A DNA stretch of 64,000 nt from Croceibacterium mercuriale (lineage in GTDB: Bacteria; Pseudomonadota; Alphaproteobacteria; Sphingomonadales; Sphingomonadaceae): the NCBI RefSeq assembly GCF_000802385.1, contig NZ_JTDN01000002.1, forward strand, positions 62,001-126,000, read 5' to 3'. The translations under genes and the position numbers were made by a program. Below, in pieces: positions 9,142 to 16,582 of this stretch. The notes below the pieces were generated by a model. It worked only from the letters and a program-made list of their open reading frames with translations, was not told the origin of the DNA and ran no database searches. The first letter of the stretch is position 1. Each line of letters starts with the position of its first letter.

Positions 9142-9460
9142 CCCCGATCATGGCCCGGTCCCGCCCCGGGCAAAGCTCCGCCCCTCCCGCGAACCGCATG
9201 TGCAGCGACGGGGGACCGGAACAGTGATTCCCATGATCAGACCACAGCACCGCCGCGGCCTTGTGGCCCCGTTATGAAGCGGGCGCCGGAACGGGCAAGA
9301 GCGCCCGGTCAAATAAATGCAAAAATTGCCCATTGACCACCTGCTAACCCGCAGGCCTGCGTTCAATGTCTTGTTTTTCCACGGTTTTAAGTGTGACACT
9401 TACGCGAATCGCGGATTTGTGCGGAGTCGCGGGAGACCACCGATCGGCCCGGTCACGCGC
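9142..9460. other. dnaA upstream region without a gene
   Basis: About 320 bp between the rpsT terminator and dnaA with no convincing coding frame. It contains an A+T-rich stretch around 9310-9390, the 13-bp palindrome at 9389-9401 and two GANTC sites (9226-9230 and 9406-9410). No good match to the DnaA-box consensus TTWTNCACA was found by eye, so there is no support for an origin here; it is most simply the dnaA promoter and leader. Confidence 0.5.
9389..9401. promoter_or_regulatory. 13-bp palindrome upstream of dnaA
   Basis: AAGTGTGACACTT is a perfect odd palindrome (arms AAGTGT and ACACTT around a central G) in the A+T-richer part of the dnaA-rpsT gap, about 280 bp upstream of the dnaA start. 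It lies beyond the rpsT terminator. A GANTC site (GAATC, 9406-9410) is adjacent. It could be a regulator-binding site for dnaA; no cognate protein can be named from the sequence. Confidence 0.35.
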
Positions 9461-9493
9461 AAGAAAAAAGGCCGGTGGTTGCCCACCGACCTC
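9461..9493 (-). terminator. Rho-independent terminator of rpsT
   Basis: Read on the minus strand, the stem GGTCGGTGG / CCACCGGCC closes a GCAA loop and runs straight into TTTTTTCTT. It lies about 60 bp after the rpsT stop. This implies that rpsT is transcribed separately from dnaA, which needs its own promoter between here and 9111. Confidence 0.85.
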
Positions 9494-9554
9494 GTTCCAT
9501 TTCCGTTCCGTGACAGCGCCGATCGCGGTGACCGCGCAGCGCCGAATCACTGGC

Positions 9555-9815
9555 TCAGAGCGCAGCGACGCGCTTGCTGAGGCGGCTCATCTTGCGTGCC
9601 GCGGTGTTCTTGTGGACCACGCCACGCGCCACGCCACGTGCCAGTTCTGGCTGTGCTTCGTGCAGGGCGGTCTGGGCAGCGGCCCGGTCGCCGGTCGCCA
9701 GCGCCGTCTCGACCTTCTTCACGAAGCTGCGGATGCGGCTGACGCGTGCACCGTTGATTTCGGCACGGTTCTCGTTGCGACGGATGCGCTTGCGGGCTTG
9801 CGGCGTATTGGCCAT
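9555..9815 (-). CDS. rpsT: 30S ribosomal protein S20
   Basis: Primary-binding protein of the small ribosomal subunit that contacts 16S rRNA. The 86-residue product begins [15 protein letters not shown] and is strongly basic, with the helical S20 pattern [23 protein letters not shown] and the conserved [17 protein letters not shown] near the C-terminus. The start at 9815 is set by the family's MANT... N-terminus. A good terminator follows. Proximity to dnaA is common in sphingomonads. Confidence 0.98.
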   Translation of the reverse strand: MANTPQARKRIRRNENRAEINGARVSRIRSFVKKVETALATGDRAAAQTALHEAQPELARGVARGVVHKNTAARKMSRLSKRVAAL

Positions 9816-9958
9816 GTTCGTCCTTGTGTTCCTGCCGGCGCGCGGGCGCGGGCCGGATAAGCATGGGTGTCGGTTACAGAATCGCTGCAAGCCAAGGCCC
9901 GCAGGAAAGCGGCGCGCTTAGCCGCGCACCGGGCAGAGGTCAAGATTGAGGCTCGAGA

Positions 9959-10903
9959 TCAGCGGTCCAGGCGATAGAAGTCGGAGATCTTGGCCCAGCC
10001 CTCTTCCGCCGTCTCGCACCAGGTGATCAGGTCGAGATCGCGGCGGGATATCACGCCCTCGCGCGCCAGTGCGTCGAAATCGATCACGCTGGTCCAGAAC
10101 TCCCGCCCGAACAGCAGCACGGGGATCGGCTTCATCTTGCCCGTCTGGATCAGGGTCAGCAGTTCGAAGAACTCGTCAAAGGTGCCGAACCCGCCGGGGA
10201 ACACAGCCACCGCCTTGGCACGGAGCAGGAAGTGCATCTTGCGCAGCGCGAAGTAGTGGAACTGGAAGGCCAGATAAGGCGTGACATAGGGGTTGGGCGC
10301 CTGCTCGTGCGGCAGCACGATGTTCAGGCCGATCGATTCGCCGCCCGCGTCGGATGCGCCCTTGTTCGCCGCCTCCATGATCGACGGCCCGCCGCCCGAG
10401 CAGACGACGAACTGCCGCCGGCCGTCCTCGATGATCGACAGCTCCGTCACCCGCCGCGCCAGGCGATAGGCTTCGGTGTAGAACTTGGCCTTGGCGGCCA
10501 GCCGTTCCACTACCTCGCGCTCGTCCACGGGCAGGTCCTTGGCGCCGGCCAAGGCGATCTCGGTCGCTTCCGGCGGCGGGATGCGGGCGGAGCCGTACAT
10601 CACCAGCGTCGACCCGACGCGCGCCTCGTCCAGCAGCATCTCGGTCTTCATCAGCTCCAGCTGGAAGCGGACCGGGCGCAGTTCGTCGCGCAGCAGGAAG
10701 TCGGTGTCGCGGAACGCGAGGCGATAGGCGGGGTGGGCTGTCTGCGGGGTATGCTGCGGCTGCTGGTCGGCGAAATCCGCCTCCTGCTCCGCACGGTAGA
10801 ACTTGCGGTCGCCCAGCGCGGCTTCATCCACCGCGCGCGTCGCAGGATTCTCGCCTGCATCCGGGCCGATTCCCGCACCTGTATCCGATTGGTCGCGTGC
10901 CAT
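9959..10903 (-). CDS. LOG family protein (TIGR00730-like nucleotide phosphoribohydrolase)
   Basis: Members of this family cleave the N-glycosidic bond of nucleoside monophosphates (LOG, PpnN); older annotations call them lysine decarboxylases. The signature P-G-G-F-G-T-F-D-E-F-F-E near residue 235 holds the catalytic Glu, and VVCSGGGPSIMEAANKGA forms the phosphate-binding loop. At 314 residues it is longer than plant LOG (about 215) because of an N-terminal extension of about 90 residues rich in charged residues, starting MARDQSDTGAG. It is monocistronic, followed on the same strand by rpsT 140 bp away. Confidence 0.88.
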   Translation of the reverse strand: MARDQSDTGAGIGPDAGENPATRAVDEAALGDRKFYRAEQEADFADQQPQHTPQTAHPAYRLAFRDTDFLLRDELRPVRFQLELMKTEMLLDEARVGSTLVMYGSARIPPPEATEIALAGAKDLPVDEREVVERLAAKAKFYTEAYRLARRVTELSIIEDGRRQFVVCSGGGPSIMEAANKGASDAGGESIGLNIVLPHEQAPNPYVTPYLAFQFHYFALRKMHFLLRAKAVAVFPGGFGTFDEFFELLTLIQTGKMKPIPVLLFGREFWTSVIDFDALAREGVISRRDLDLITWCETAEEGWAKISDFYRLDR

Positions 10904-10928
10904 GCCGATCCTCGTGCGACCTCGCCAG

Positions 10929-10947
10929 CCGGCCTGTTCTTGGCCGG
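10929..10947 (-). terminator. Hairpin downstream of tRNA-Gln
   Basis: CCGGCC and GGCCGG are separated by seven bases, forming a six-bp G+C stem about 40 bp after the tRNA-Gln 3' end and before the LOG gene. There is no U-tract, so termination here would be weak or Rho-assisted. Confidence 0.3.
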
Positions 10948-10984
10948 TGGGTCAGTGGGAACAGCGCTGGATGCGGTCAGGTAA

Positions 10985-11058
10985 TGGATGCCCCGCGAGG
11001 ATTCGAACCTCGATTAACGGAGTCAGAGTCCGTTGTCTTACCTTTAGACGACGGGGCA
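10985..11058 (-). tRNA. tRNA-Gln (anticodon CTG)
   Basis: A 74-nt cloverleaf on the minus strand. The acceptor arms TGCCCCG and CGGGGCA pair fully and the genomic 3' end is TCCA, so CCA is encoded. The anticodon stem ACGGA/TCCGT encloses the loop CTCTGAC, giving anticodon CTG for CAG codons. The T arm contains GGTTCGAATCC. The TG start of the acceptor stem is typical of tRNA-Gln. It lies between the LOG gene and the pectin locus. Confidence 0.95.
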
Positions 11059-11112
11059 ATGGAGGCGCCCCAATAACGGGGCGGGCGCGCAGGTCAAGCC
11101 GGGAATCGCAGC

Positions 11113-12423
11113 TTATCCCACGCGGCGTGGCGATCCGTTCAGCACCACATTGTCGAAAGTGACCGCTCCGTCGCTGTCGCCCACGGCAATCTCCGGCGTG
11201 TCGTTGCCCAGCTGGACCTCGATGTCCCGGAACACGATCCCGGACAGATCGGTCTGCGCCAGGTCGGGGCGGATCGCGCCGAACGCACCGAAGCGGCCGG
11301 TGATGCCCGACAGGACGACGTTGCGGACCGCCGATTGCGGCGGCGCCTGGCCCTGCAGGTCGGTGTACTGGCTCCACGGCACCAGCGAGATGATCTCGCC
11401 CTCCGCGTTGTCCAGCACGATGCCGCGCAGGTGGATGTTCTCGTACAGTTGCGGCGTATCCGGGCGCAGCTTCAGCCGCAGCAGCACCATGTCGCCGGTC
11501 ACCCGGCAGTCCTCCACCACCACGTCGCGCACGATGGTCGCCTCGCTGCCGCAGGCCAGCGCATGGTGGCCGCGGCGGAAGGTGCAGCCGCGCACCCGCA
11601 CGCGCTCGACCGGCGGGCTATCCTTGTCGGCCAGGGCATTCACCCCCTTGGAGCCCTTGCAGGCGATGCAGTCGTCGGTGACGGAGAAGTGGCAGCCTTC
11701 GACCGTCACATCCTGGCAGCTGTCGATATCGACGCCATCGCTGCTGGGGGCCTGCTTGTAGTCGTCCGGCACTTCGAAACTGGCGTTGCGCACGGTCACG
11801 CCGCGGCACTTGTATAGATGCAGGTTCCAGAACTGCGAATCGCGGAAGGTGACGCCTTCCACCAGCACATCCGTGCTTTCCTGGATCAGCGCCAGCCGCG
11901 CCCGGGGCACGCCCAGGTTTGGGAACTCCCACGGCACGGGCGCCGCGTTGCGCACTTCCCAGAACCGGTCCCAGATCGGCCGGCCGGCCCCGTCCAGCAC
12001 GCCGGGGCCGGTGATCCGCAGGCCGTTACATCCGGCCGCGTTGATCAGCGCAGGCGTGAAGCTTTCCTCGAAATGGCCTTCGATGCGGGTCCGTCGCGCC
12101 GGGAAATGCACCATGTCGGTGGAACAGCGCAGCACCGCGCCCTCCTCCAGATGGAGATGCACCCCGGGACGCAGATCCAGCGCCCCGCTGACGAAGATGC
12201 CGGCGGGCACCACGGCGGTCCCGCCGCCCGACGAAGCCAGCCGATCGATCACCTGCTGGATGGCGGCGGTGTTGACCGTGCTGCCATCGGCGACCGCGCC
12301 ACCGGCGGTGATCGGCAGCCGGGCGTTGCCGCCGCTTTCGGCGGCACGCGCCAGCCCCGGCCAGAGCGGCAACGATGCGATCGCCTGGGCAACGCGGCGG
12401 CGGTTCATCGGCAGGTCGGGCAT
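11113..12423 (-). CDS. Glycoside hydrolase family 28 (polygalacturonase-type)
   Basis: Hydrolyses alpha-1,4-galacturonan or rhamnogalacturonan chains, probably in the periplasm. An N-terminal twin-arginine-like signal (NRRRVAQAIASLPLWPGLARA) precedes a right-handed beta-helix. The four GH28 catalytic motifs are present in diverged form: SSDGVDI for NTDG, VTDDCIA for the DD pair, GHHALACGSE for GHG, and RLKLR for RIK. Length is 436 residues. The ATG at 12423 has AGGA about nine bases upstream. It is divergent from the GntR regulator, and a copy of the shared GTATGACAA motif lies between them. Exo/endo mode and exact substrate are not decided by sequence. Confidence 0.92.
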   Translation of the reverse strand: MPDLPMNRRRVAQAIASLPLWPGLARAAESGGNARLPITAGGAVADGSTVNTAAIQQVIDRLASSGGGTAVVPAGIFVSGALDLRPGVHLHLEEGAVLRCSTDMVHFPARRTRIEGHFEESFTPALINAAGCNGLRITGPGVLDGAGRPIWDRFWEVRNAAPVPWEFPNLGVPRARLALIQESTDVLVEGVTFRDSQFWNLHLYKCRGVTVRNASFEVPDDYKQAPSSDGVDIDSCQDVTVEGCHFSVTDDCIACKGSKGVNALADKDSPPVERVRVRGCTFRRGHHALACGSEATIVRDVVVEDCRVTGDMVLLRLKLRPDTPQLYENIHLRGIVLDNAEGEIISLVPWSQYTDLQGQAPPQSAVRNVVLSGITGRFGAFGAIRPDLAQTDLSGIVFRDIEVQLGNDTPEIAVGDSDGAVTFDNVVLNGSPRRVG

Positions 12424-12497
12424 CGGTCACATCCTCGCAGGGCATCGCTGGGCGCCGGCCAGGCAGCGCCCGTGCGCGTTCTATGGAGCACCCACTG

Positions 12498-12506
12498 GTA
12501 TGACAA
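12498..12506. promoter_or_regulatory. Putative pectin-regulon operator, site 1 (GTATGACAA)
   Basis: GTATGACAA lies in the divergent GH28/gntR promoter region, about 75 bp from the GH28 start and 84 bp from the regulator start. Identical or near-identical motifs occur in the promoter regions of the other pectin genes, so it is a candidate site for the GntR/FadR protein encoded next to it, acting on both GH28 and the regulator itself. Confidence 0.5.
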
Positions 12507-12590
12507 GCGCAAGAGGCATTGTTCGGACGGCGTGCGATGCGGTAGGGAACGTACCCGGCGCGGGGCGCGCCGCTGCACAAGGATCCCTCC

Positions 12591-13304
12591 ATGGCCAAGG
12601 CCGCTTCGCTTGCCGACACGCTCTACGACAAGCTGAAGACCGAGATCATCGACGGTACCATCCCGCCCGGATCGCGGCTGCCTTCGCAGAAGGACATCGC
12701 CACCACGCAGGAGGTCAGCCGTACGGTGGTGCGGGAAGCCGTCGCCCGGCTGGAGGCGCAGGGTTTTGCGGAGTCGCGGCAGGGATCGGGCGTCTATGTG
12801 GCGCCGGGTGCCCGCTACCGCGCCTTTCAGGTCACCCGCGAGGAGCTGGGCGAACTGAGCGATATCCTGAAGTTACTGGAAATGCGCCTGGCGATCGAGG
12901 CGGAGATGGCCGGCCTCGCCGCCGCCCGCAGGGACCAGCCGGACATCGACGCGATGCGCGCTGCGCTCCGCCAGATGGCGGAGGTCAGCCATGATCCCGC
13001 CGCCTCCGCCCTGGCTGACGCGCAGTTCCACCTGGCGATCGCGCGGGCGACCAAGAACGACTACTTCGCGCGCTTCATCGACTTCCTGGGCGTGCGCCTG
13101 GTTCCGCCGCGCAACCTGTACCTGCGTGACCAGCCGGGCGAGGCGCATGACGAATATGTGGCCAAGGTGCGCGCCGAGCATGATGCGATCCTGGCCGCGA
13201 TCGTGCGCATGGACATCACCGGCGCGCGCGAGGCGGCCCGCCATCACATGACCGAAAGCCTGTCGCGCCATTCGGAACTGAGCGGCGACCTGCCTGTCGG
13301 GTGA
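12591..13304 (+). CDS. GntR/FadR-family (FCD domain) transcriptional regulator
   Basis: Likely local repressor of pectin genes that responds to a uronate intermediate. Residues 1-70 form a winged helix-turn-helix: LADTLYDKLKTEIIDGTIPPG, then SRTVVREAVARLEAQG and the wing RQGSGVYV. Residues 95-230 are an all-helical FCD ligand-binding domain with D/H residues for a metal (DAQFHLAIARATKN, EHDAILAAI, EAARHHM). FadR-type regulators bind short imperfect palindromes. It is flanked by GH28 and kduI, with candidate operators on both sides (12498 and 13333). It resembles hexuronate regulators such as KdgR/ExuR analogues of this class, but the ligand is inferred. Confidence 0.93.
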   Translation: MAKAASLADTLYDKLKTEIIDGTIPPGSRLPSQKDIATTQEVSRTVVREAVARLEAQGFAESRQGSGVYVAPGARYRAFQVTREELGELSDILKLLEMRLAIEAEMAGLAAARRDQPDIDAMRAALRQMAEVSHDPAASALADAQFHLAIARATKNDYFARFIDFLGVRLVPPRNLYLRDQPGEAHDEYVAKVRAEHDAILAAIVRMDITGAREAARHHMTESLSRHSELSGDLPVG

Positions 13305-13332
13305 TCGTCCCGTTTGACAGCGCCATGAAGAT

Positions 13333-13341
13333 GTATGATAA
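13333..13341. promoter_or_regulatory. Putative pectin-regulon operator, site 2 (GTATGATAA)
   Basis: Part of GATGTATGATAACTT (13330-13343 region), about 115 bp upstream of the kduI TTG start and just after the regulator's stop. The 15-base context is the same as that at 19440 in front of the TonB receptor. TAT-G-ATA is a small palindrome with flanks that fit a FadR-type operator. Confidence 0.55.
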
Positions 13342-13455
13342 CTTTTACCGTCGGGGGAGAGGCACCTGATATTCCGCTCCGTAACTGCCGCTTCAGGCTG
13401 GCAGCGGGCCGGACATGAGCGCAGCGCCGGGGCCTTCCGGCAGGAGACAGCATCC

Positions 13456-14292
13456 TTGTTCGAGAAGACTTTCTACGCCACCCATCCCGAGATGATGGAC
13501 GGGGCGAGCCAGCAGGACCTGCGCGACCGTTACCTGGTGTCCGGCCTGTTCCGTGACCGCGAGATCGTGCTGACCTACTCCCATGGGGAGCGCTTCATCA
13601 TCGGTGGCGCGGTGCCCGGCACGGGCGTGCTGGACCTGCCGCGCCACAGCGAACCGCCCAGCGCTGCCGGCCATCCGCTGCTGGAGCGGCGGGAGCTGAG
13701 CGTGGTCAATATCGGCCGGGGCACGGGCGAGGTGATCGTGGATGGCACGGCGGTGACGCTGGACCGCTACGATGCGCTGTACGTGCCGATGGGGACGCAG
13801 GACGTCCGCTTCTCCGGCGAGGGCGCGCGCTTCTACCTGCTGAGCGTGCCGGCCCATGCCGCCTTCCCGCTGCGCCGCGTGACGCTGGACGATGCCGCCA
13901 CCATGCACCGCGGCAGCCTGGAAACGGCCAATGCGCGCACCATCCACCAGCTGATCCTGCCGCACACCGTGCAGAGTGCCTCCCTGTGCCTTGGCCTCAC
14001 CCGGCTGGAGCCGGGCAGCGTTTGGAACACCATGCCGCCGCACATCCATGAGCGCCGGTCGGAGATCTATCTCTATTTCGACCTGGAGGATGACGGGCGC
14101 GTGTTCCACTTCATGGGCCAGCCGGAAGACCTCCGCCACATCGTGATGGGGGACGAGGACGTGGTGATCAGCCCGCCCTGGTCCGTCCACATGGGCTCCG
14201 GCACGCGCAATTACAGCTTCGTATGGGCCATGGCCGGAGAGAACCTCGATTACGAGGACATGGACGTGCTGGACGTCTGCCAGCTGCGCTGA
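13456..14292 (+). CDS. kduI: 5-dehydro-4-deoxy-D-glucuronate isomerase
   Basis: Isomerises 4-deoxy-L-threo-5-hexosulose uronate, the product of unsaturated galacturonate, to 3-deoxy-D-glycero-2,5-hexodiulosonate in the cytosol. The 278 residues match KduI. The cupin zinc ligands lie in [15 protein letters not shown] (two His and a Glu) and [10 protein letters not shown] (the fourth His). The N-terminus [13 protein letters not shown] fits the family. The start is a TTG at 13456 with AGGAG nine bases upstream; no ATG is available in frame nearby. kduD and kdgK, the next two steps, are not in the window. Confidence 0.95.
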   Translation: MFEKTFYATHPEMMDGASQQDLRDRYLVSGLFRDREIVLTYSHGERFIIGGAVPGTGVLDLPRHSEPPSAAGHPLLERRELSVVNIGRGTGEVIVDGTAVTLDRYDALYVPMGTQDVRFSGEGARFYLLSVPAHAAFPLRRVTLDDAATMHRGSLETANARTIHQLILPHTVQSASLCLGLTRLEPGSVWNTMPPHIHERRSEIYLYFDLEDDGRVFHFMGQPEDLRHIVMGDEDVVISPPWSVHMGSGTRNYSFVWAMAGENLDYEDMDVLDVCQLR

Positions 14293-14297
14293 GACGG

Positions 14298-14325
14298 CCG
14301 GCGGCGCCCCGCAAGGCGCCGCCGG
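14298..14325. terminator. Bidirectional hairpin between kduI and the GH105 gene
   Basis: CCGGCGGCGCC and GGCGCCGCCGG form a perfect 11-bp stem with a six-base loop in the 41-bp gap between two convergent stops. There is no U-tract on either side. Its position suggests a shared terminator for both transcripts. Confidence 0.55.
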
Positions 14326-14333
14326 ACGGGGGA

Positions 14334-16559
14334 TCAGAAGGCGAAGCTCTCGCGCGCCACCATTGCTTCCCATGCGGCCTGGTCCGGCACGTCGCCGCCG
14401 CGGTTCCAGGCGGACCCCATGTAGTAGGTGAACGGCTTGCCCGGCTCGACCCGGACCAGCACGAGGTAGTTTTCCGCGTCCTGCGTGAAGCCGACCACCA
14501 TTGCCGGATCCACGGCGATGGCGATGCCCAGCGCGCCATGCTCGGCATCCTCCGTTTCCCAGAAGGTCATCCGGCCGGTCGCCTTGTCGGTGCGCAGCAC
14601 GCCCGTGCCATTGGCCTTGCCGATGCCGATCCCGACGACCAGCGTCTCATTGTCGCTGGAGCTGATTGTGGAGCGCATCCGGGTAAAGTGCGAGCCTAGC
14701 GGCAGCGTGAACTCGCGCGTTTCCGCCACGTTGCGGATCACGTCGACCGGCCATGGCTGGTAGGTCGCGGTGAACCGCGCCACGTCGCCGCCGGTCTCCA
14801 CGATGTCGTAGGTCGCGAAGTTGCGGCTGGTCCACAGCTTGTTGTCGTGCCAGATCCCCAGCCCGCCGGTCCCGCGCGAACGGCCGACATCGTAGAAGTC
14901 GAGCCCTTCCCCACGGTCGATGTGGTAATTGGGAAACTTCAGCTGCCGGTCCATAAAGGGGTAGCGGACCCGCTTGGCCCACGCATCGATGCCGGAGCCG
15001 GACGGCGCCTCCTTCACCTGCAGCGCCGGACCGTAGATGCGGTGCGCGACCAGGTCGTTCTCCCACAACAGGTCATCCAGACGGTCGGGTGCGAAGCGGG
15101 CCACGGCGCGCGGGCGCTGCTCTGCCTCCGGAGGCGGAGCGAGCGGCTCCACCGCTTGCGGACGGCCGGTCGCCACAGGGTCGTAGGCGAGCGCCTGCGT
15201 CGCCTGCATCTCGGCCTGACGCCGGGCGACTTCCGCATCGCCGACCACCGTGCGCGGTGCGGGCGGTGTCGGCATGGTCGCGGCGATCCATTCGGCGCTG
15301 TCGCGCGCCGGCTCCGGCCGGGGCAGCGGCTGCTGCCCGCCACCGGCCATGTCGGCCATCTCCAGCGCAGCCAGGATGTACGCGCCGTTGGCGTACGGCC
15401 CGGTATGTTCGGGCGCGGTATGGACCGGCTGGTCGCCGGTGCGTTGCGCCGAGCCCAGCTGCCCGTTCGGCAGGATGTTGCGGTTCAGCGCGGCGAACCC
15501 CCGCTGCACATGCGGCGTGACCGCCTTGCGGTCCAGCACGCCATGATTGACGCCCCACGCCAGCGCATAGGTGAACAGCGCGGAGCCGGAGGTTTCCGCC
15601 TCCGGATAGGCGTCCGGCGCCAGCAGGCTGGCCGGCCACAAGCCATCCGGTCGCTGCAGCTCGACCACCCGGCCGGCCAGCTGGCGGAACAGGTCGAGAT
15701 AGTAGTCGCGCCCGGCAAAATCTGCCGGCATCGCCTCGATGAAGCGGGCCAGCCCGCCCAGCACCCAGCCATTGCCGCGTGACCAGTAGATCGGCTGGCC
15801 GTTCGCTTCCGTACGACCGATGAATCGCTCGTCACGCAGGAACAGCCGGTCCTCCGGCACCCACAGGCGCGCGGCGGTGCGGCGCCATTCCTTGTCGGCG
15901 GCAAGCAGGTACTTCGGATTGCCGGTGATCGCCGACATGCGCGCCAGCACCGGCGGCGCCATGTACAGCGCGTCGCACCACCACCAGATTAGCGGGCCCG
16001 CGCCCTCGGCATTGTCCGCCCGGGCAAGGTGCGGCACCTGCCAGTCGAGCCGCTGCTGCAGTGGCAGCAACGTGCCTTCGATCCGACGGCGGGAATACAG
16101 TTCCTCGTACAAGTCACCCACGGCGATATCGTCGGCGTTCAGCATGGTCGGGCCGGACTTCGCGCCGCGCACCGCATAATTGTAGTGGTCCGCCACCATG
16201 GTCAGGAAGCGGAGCGTTTCCGGCCGGTCGGACACGCGGGCCAGCCGTGCGGCGCCGGTGTAGTAGATTGCCGCCACCCAGTTCGGCGCCATGCTGTCGA
16301 GCGCGCCGCCGGTCGACAGCGGGATGGGCTGGCGCGCCATATCGGCGATCTGCGCCGCATTGACATACTCGGCCGCGGCCAGCGCCTCCGCCCGCGTGGG
16401 CAGGCGGGCGCCGGTGGTGTCCAGCGCAGGACGGGGCAGCGGCTCCAGCCAGGCAGCCTCCACCCCGGGTAGCAGCGCCGCCTGCGCGCCTTGCGCCATG
16501 GCCCCGGCCAGCAGGATCGCACCCAGCATCCGGAACCTGCGTTGACGGCTCGCCCGCAT
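14334..16559 (-). CDS. GH105 unsaturated rhamnogalacturonyl hydrolase fused to DUF4861
   Basis: Predicted periplasmic enzyme that removes the unsaturated uronic acid left at oligosaccharide ends by pectate/rhamnogalacturonan lyases. After a signal peptide (MLGAILLAGAMAQGAQA), residues of about 55-400 form a six-hairpin GH88/GH105 barrel with VGDLYEELYSRR, LIWWWCDALYMAPP and YWSRGNGWVLGGLARF. A proline/alanine-rich linker follows, and from about residue 485 there is a DUF4861 domain (WENDLVAHRIYGPALQV, LPLGSHFTRMRS, PFTYYMGSAW) of unknown activity. GGAGG lies nine bases before the ATG at 16559, which is preferred over the ATG at 16565. The gene follows the TonB receptor by about 20 bp on the same strand, so they are probably co-transcribed. 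Confidence 0.9.
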   Translation of the reverse strand: MRASRQRRFRMLGAILLAGAMAQGAQAALLPGVEAAWLEPLPRPALDTTGARLPTRAEALAAAEYVNAAQIADMARQPIPLSTGGALDSMAPNWVAAIYYTGAARLARVSDRPETLRFLTMVADHYNYAVRGAKSGPTMLNADDIAVGDLYEELYSRRRIEGTLLPLQQRLDWQVPHLARADNAEGAGPLIWWWCDALYMAPPVLARMSAITGNPKYLLAADKEWRRTAARLWVPEDRLFLRDERFIGRTEANGQPIYWSRGNGWVLGGLARFIEAMPADFAGRDYYLDLFRQLAGRVVELQRPDGLWPASLLAPDAYPEAETSGSALFTYALAWGVNHGVLDRKAVTPHVQRGFAALNRNILPNGQLGSAQRTGDQPVHTAPEHTGPYANGAYILAALEMADMAGGGQQPLPRPEPARDSAEWIAATMPTPPAPRTVVGDAEVARRQAEMQATQALAYDPVATGRPQAVEPLAPPPEAEQRPRAVARFAPDRLDDLLWENDLVAHRIYGPALQVKEAPSGSGIDAWAKRVRYPFMDRQLKFPNYHIDRGEGLDFYDVGRSRGTGGLGIWHDNKLWTSRNFATYDIVETGGDVARFTATYQPWPVDVIRNVAETREFTLPLGSHFTRMRSTISSSDNETLVVGIGIGKANGTGVLRTDKATGRMTFWETEDAEHGALGIAIAVDPAMVVGFTQDAENYLVLVRVEPGKPFTYYMGSAWNRGGDVPDQAAWEAMVARESFAF

Positions 16560-16582
16560 CACCATGCCCTCCCTTGTTGTCG

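Noticed and set aside
9142-9554. Possible chromosomal origin next to dnaA.
   Set aside because: No convincing DnaA-box cluster: the best candidate, TTTTTCCACG, has two mismatches to the consensus, and dnaN/recF are absent.
9959-10903. Lysine decarboxylase.
   Set aside because: The PGGxGTxxE motif marks LOG/PpnN-type nucleotide phosphoribohydrolases; the decarboxylase name is a historical misannotation.
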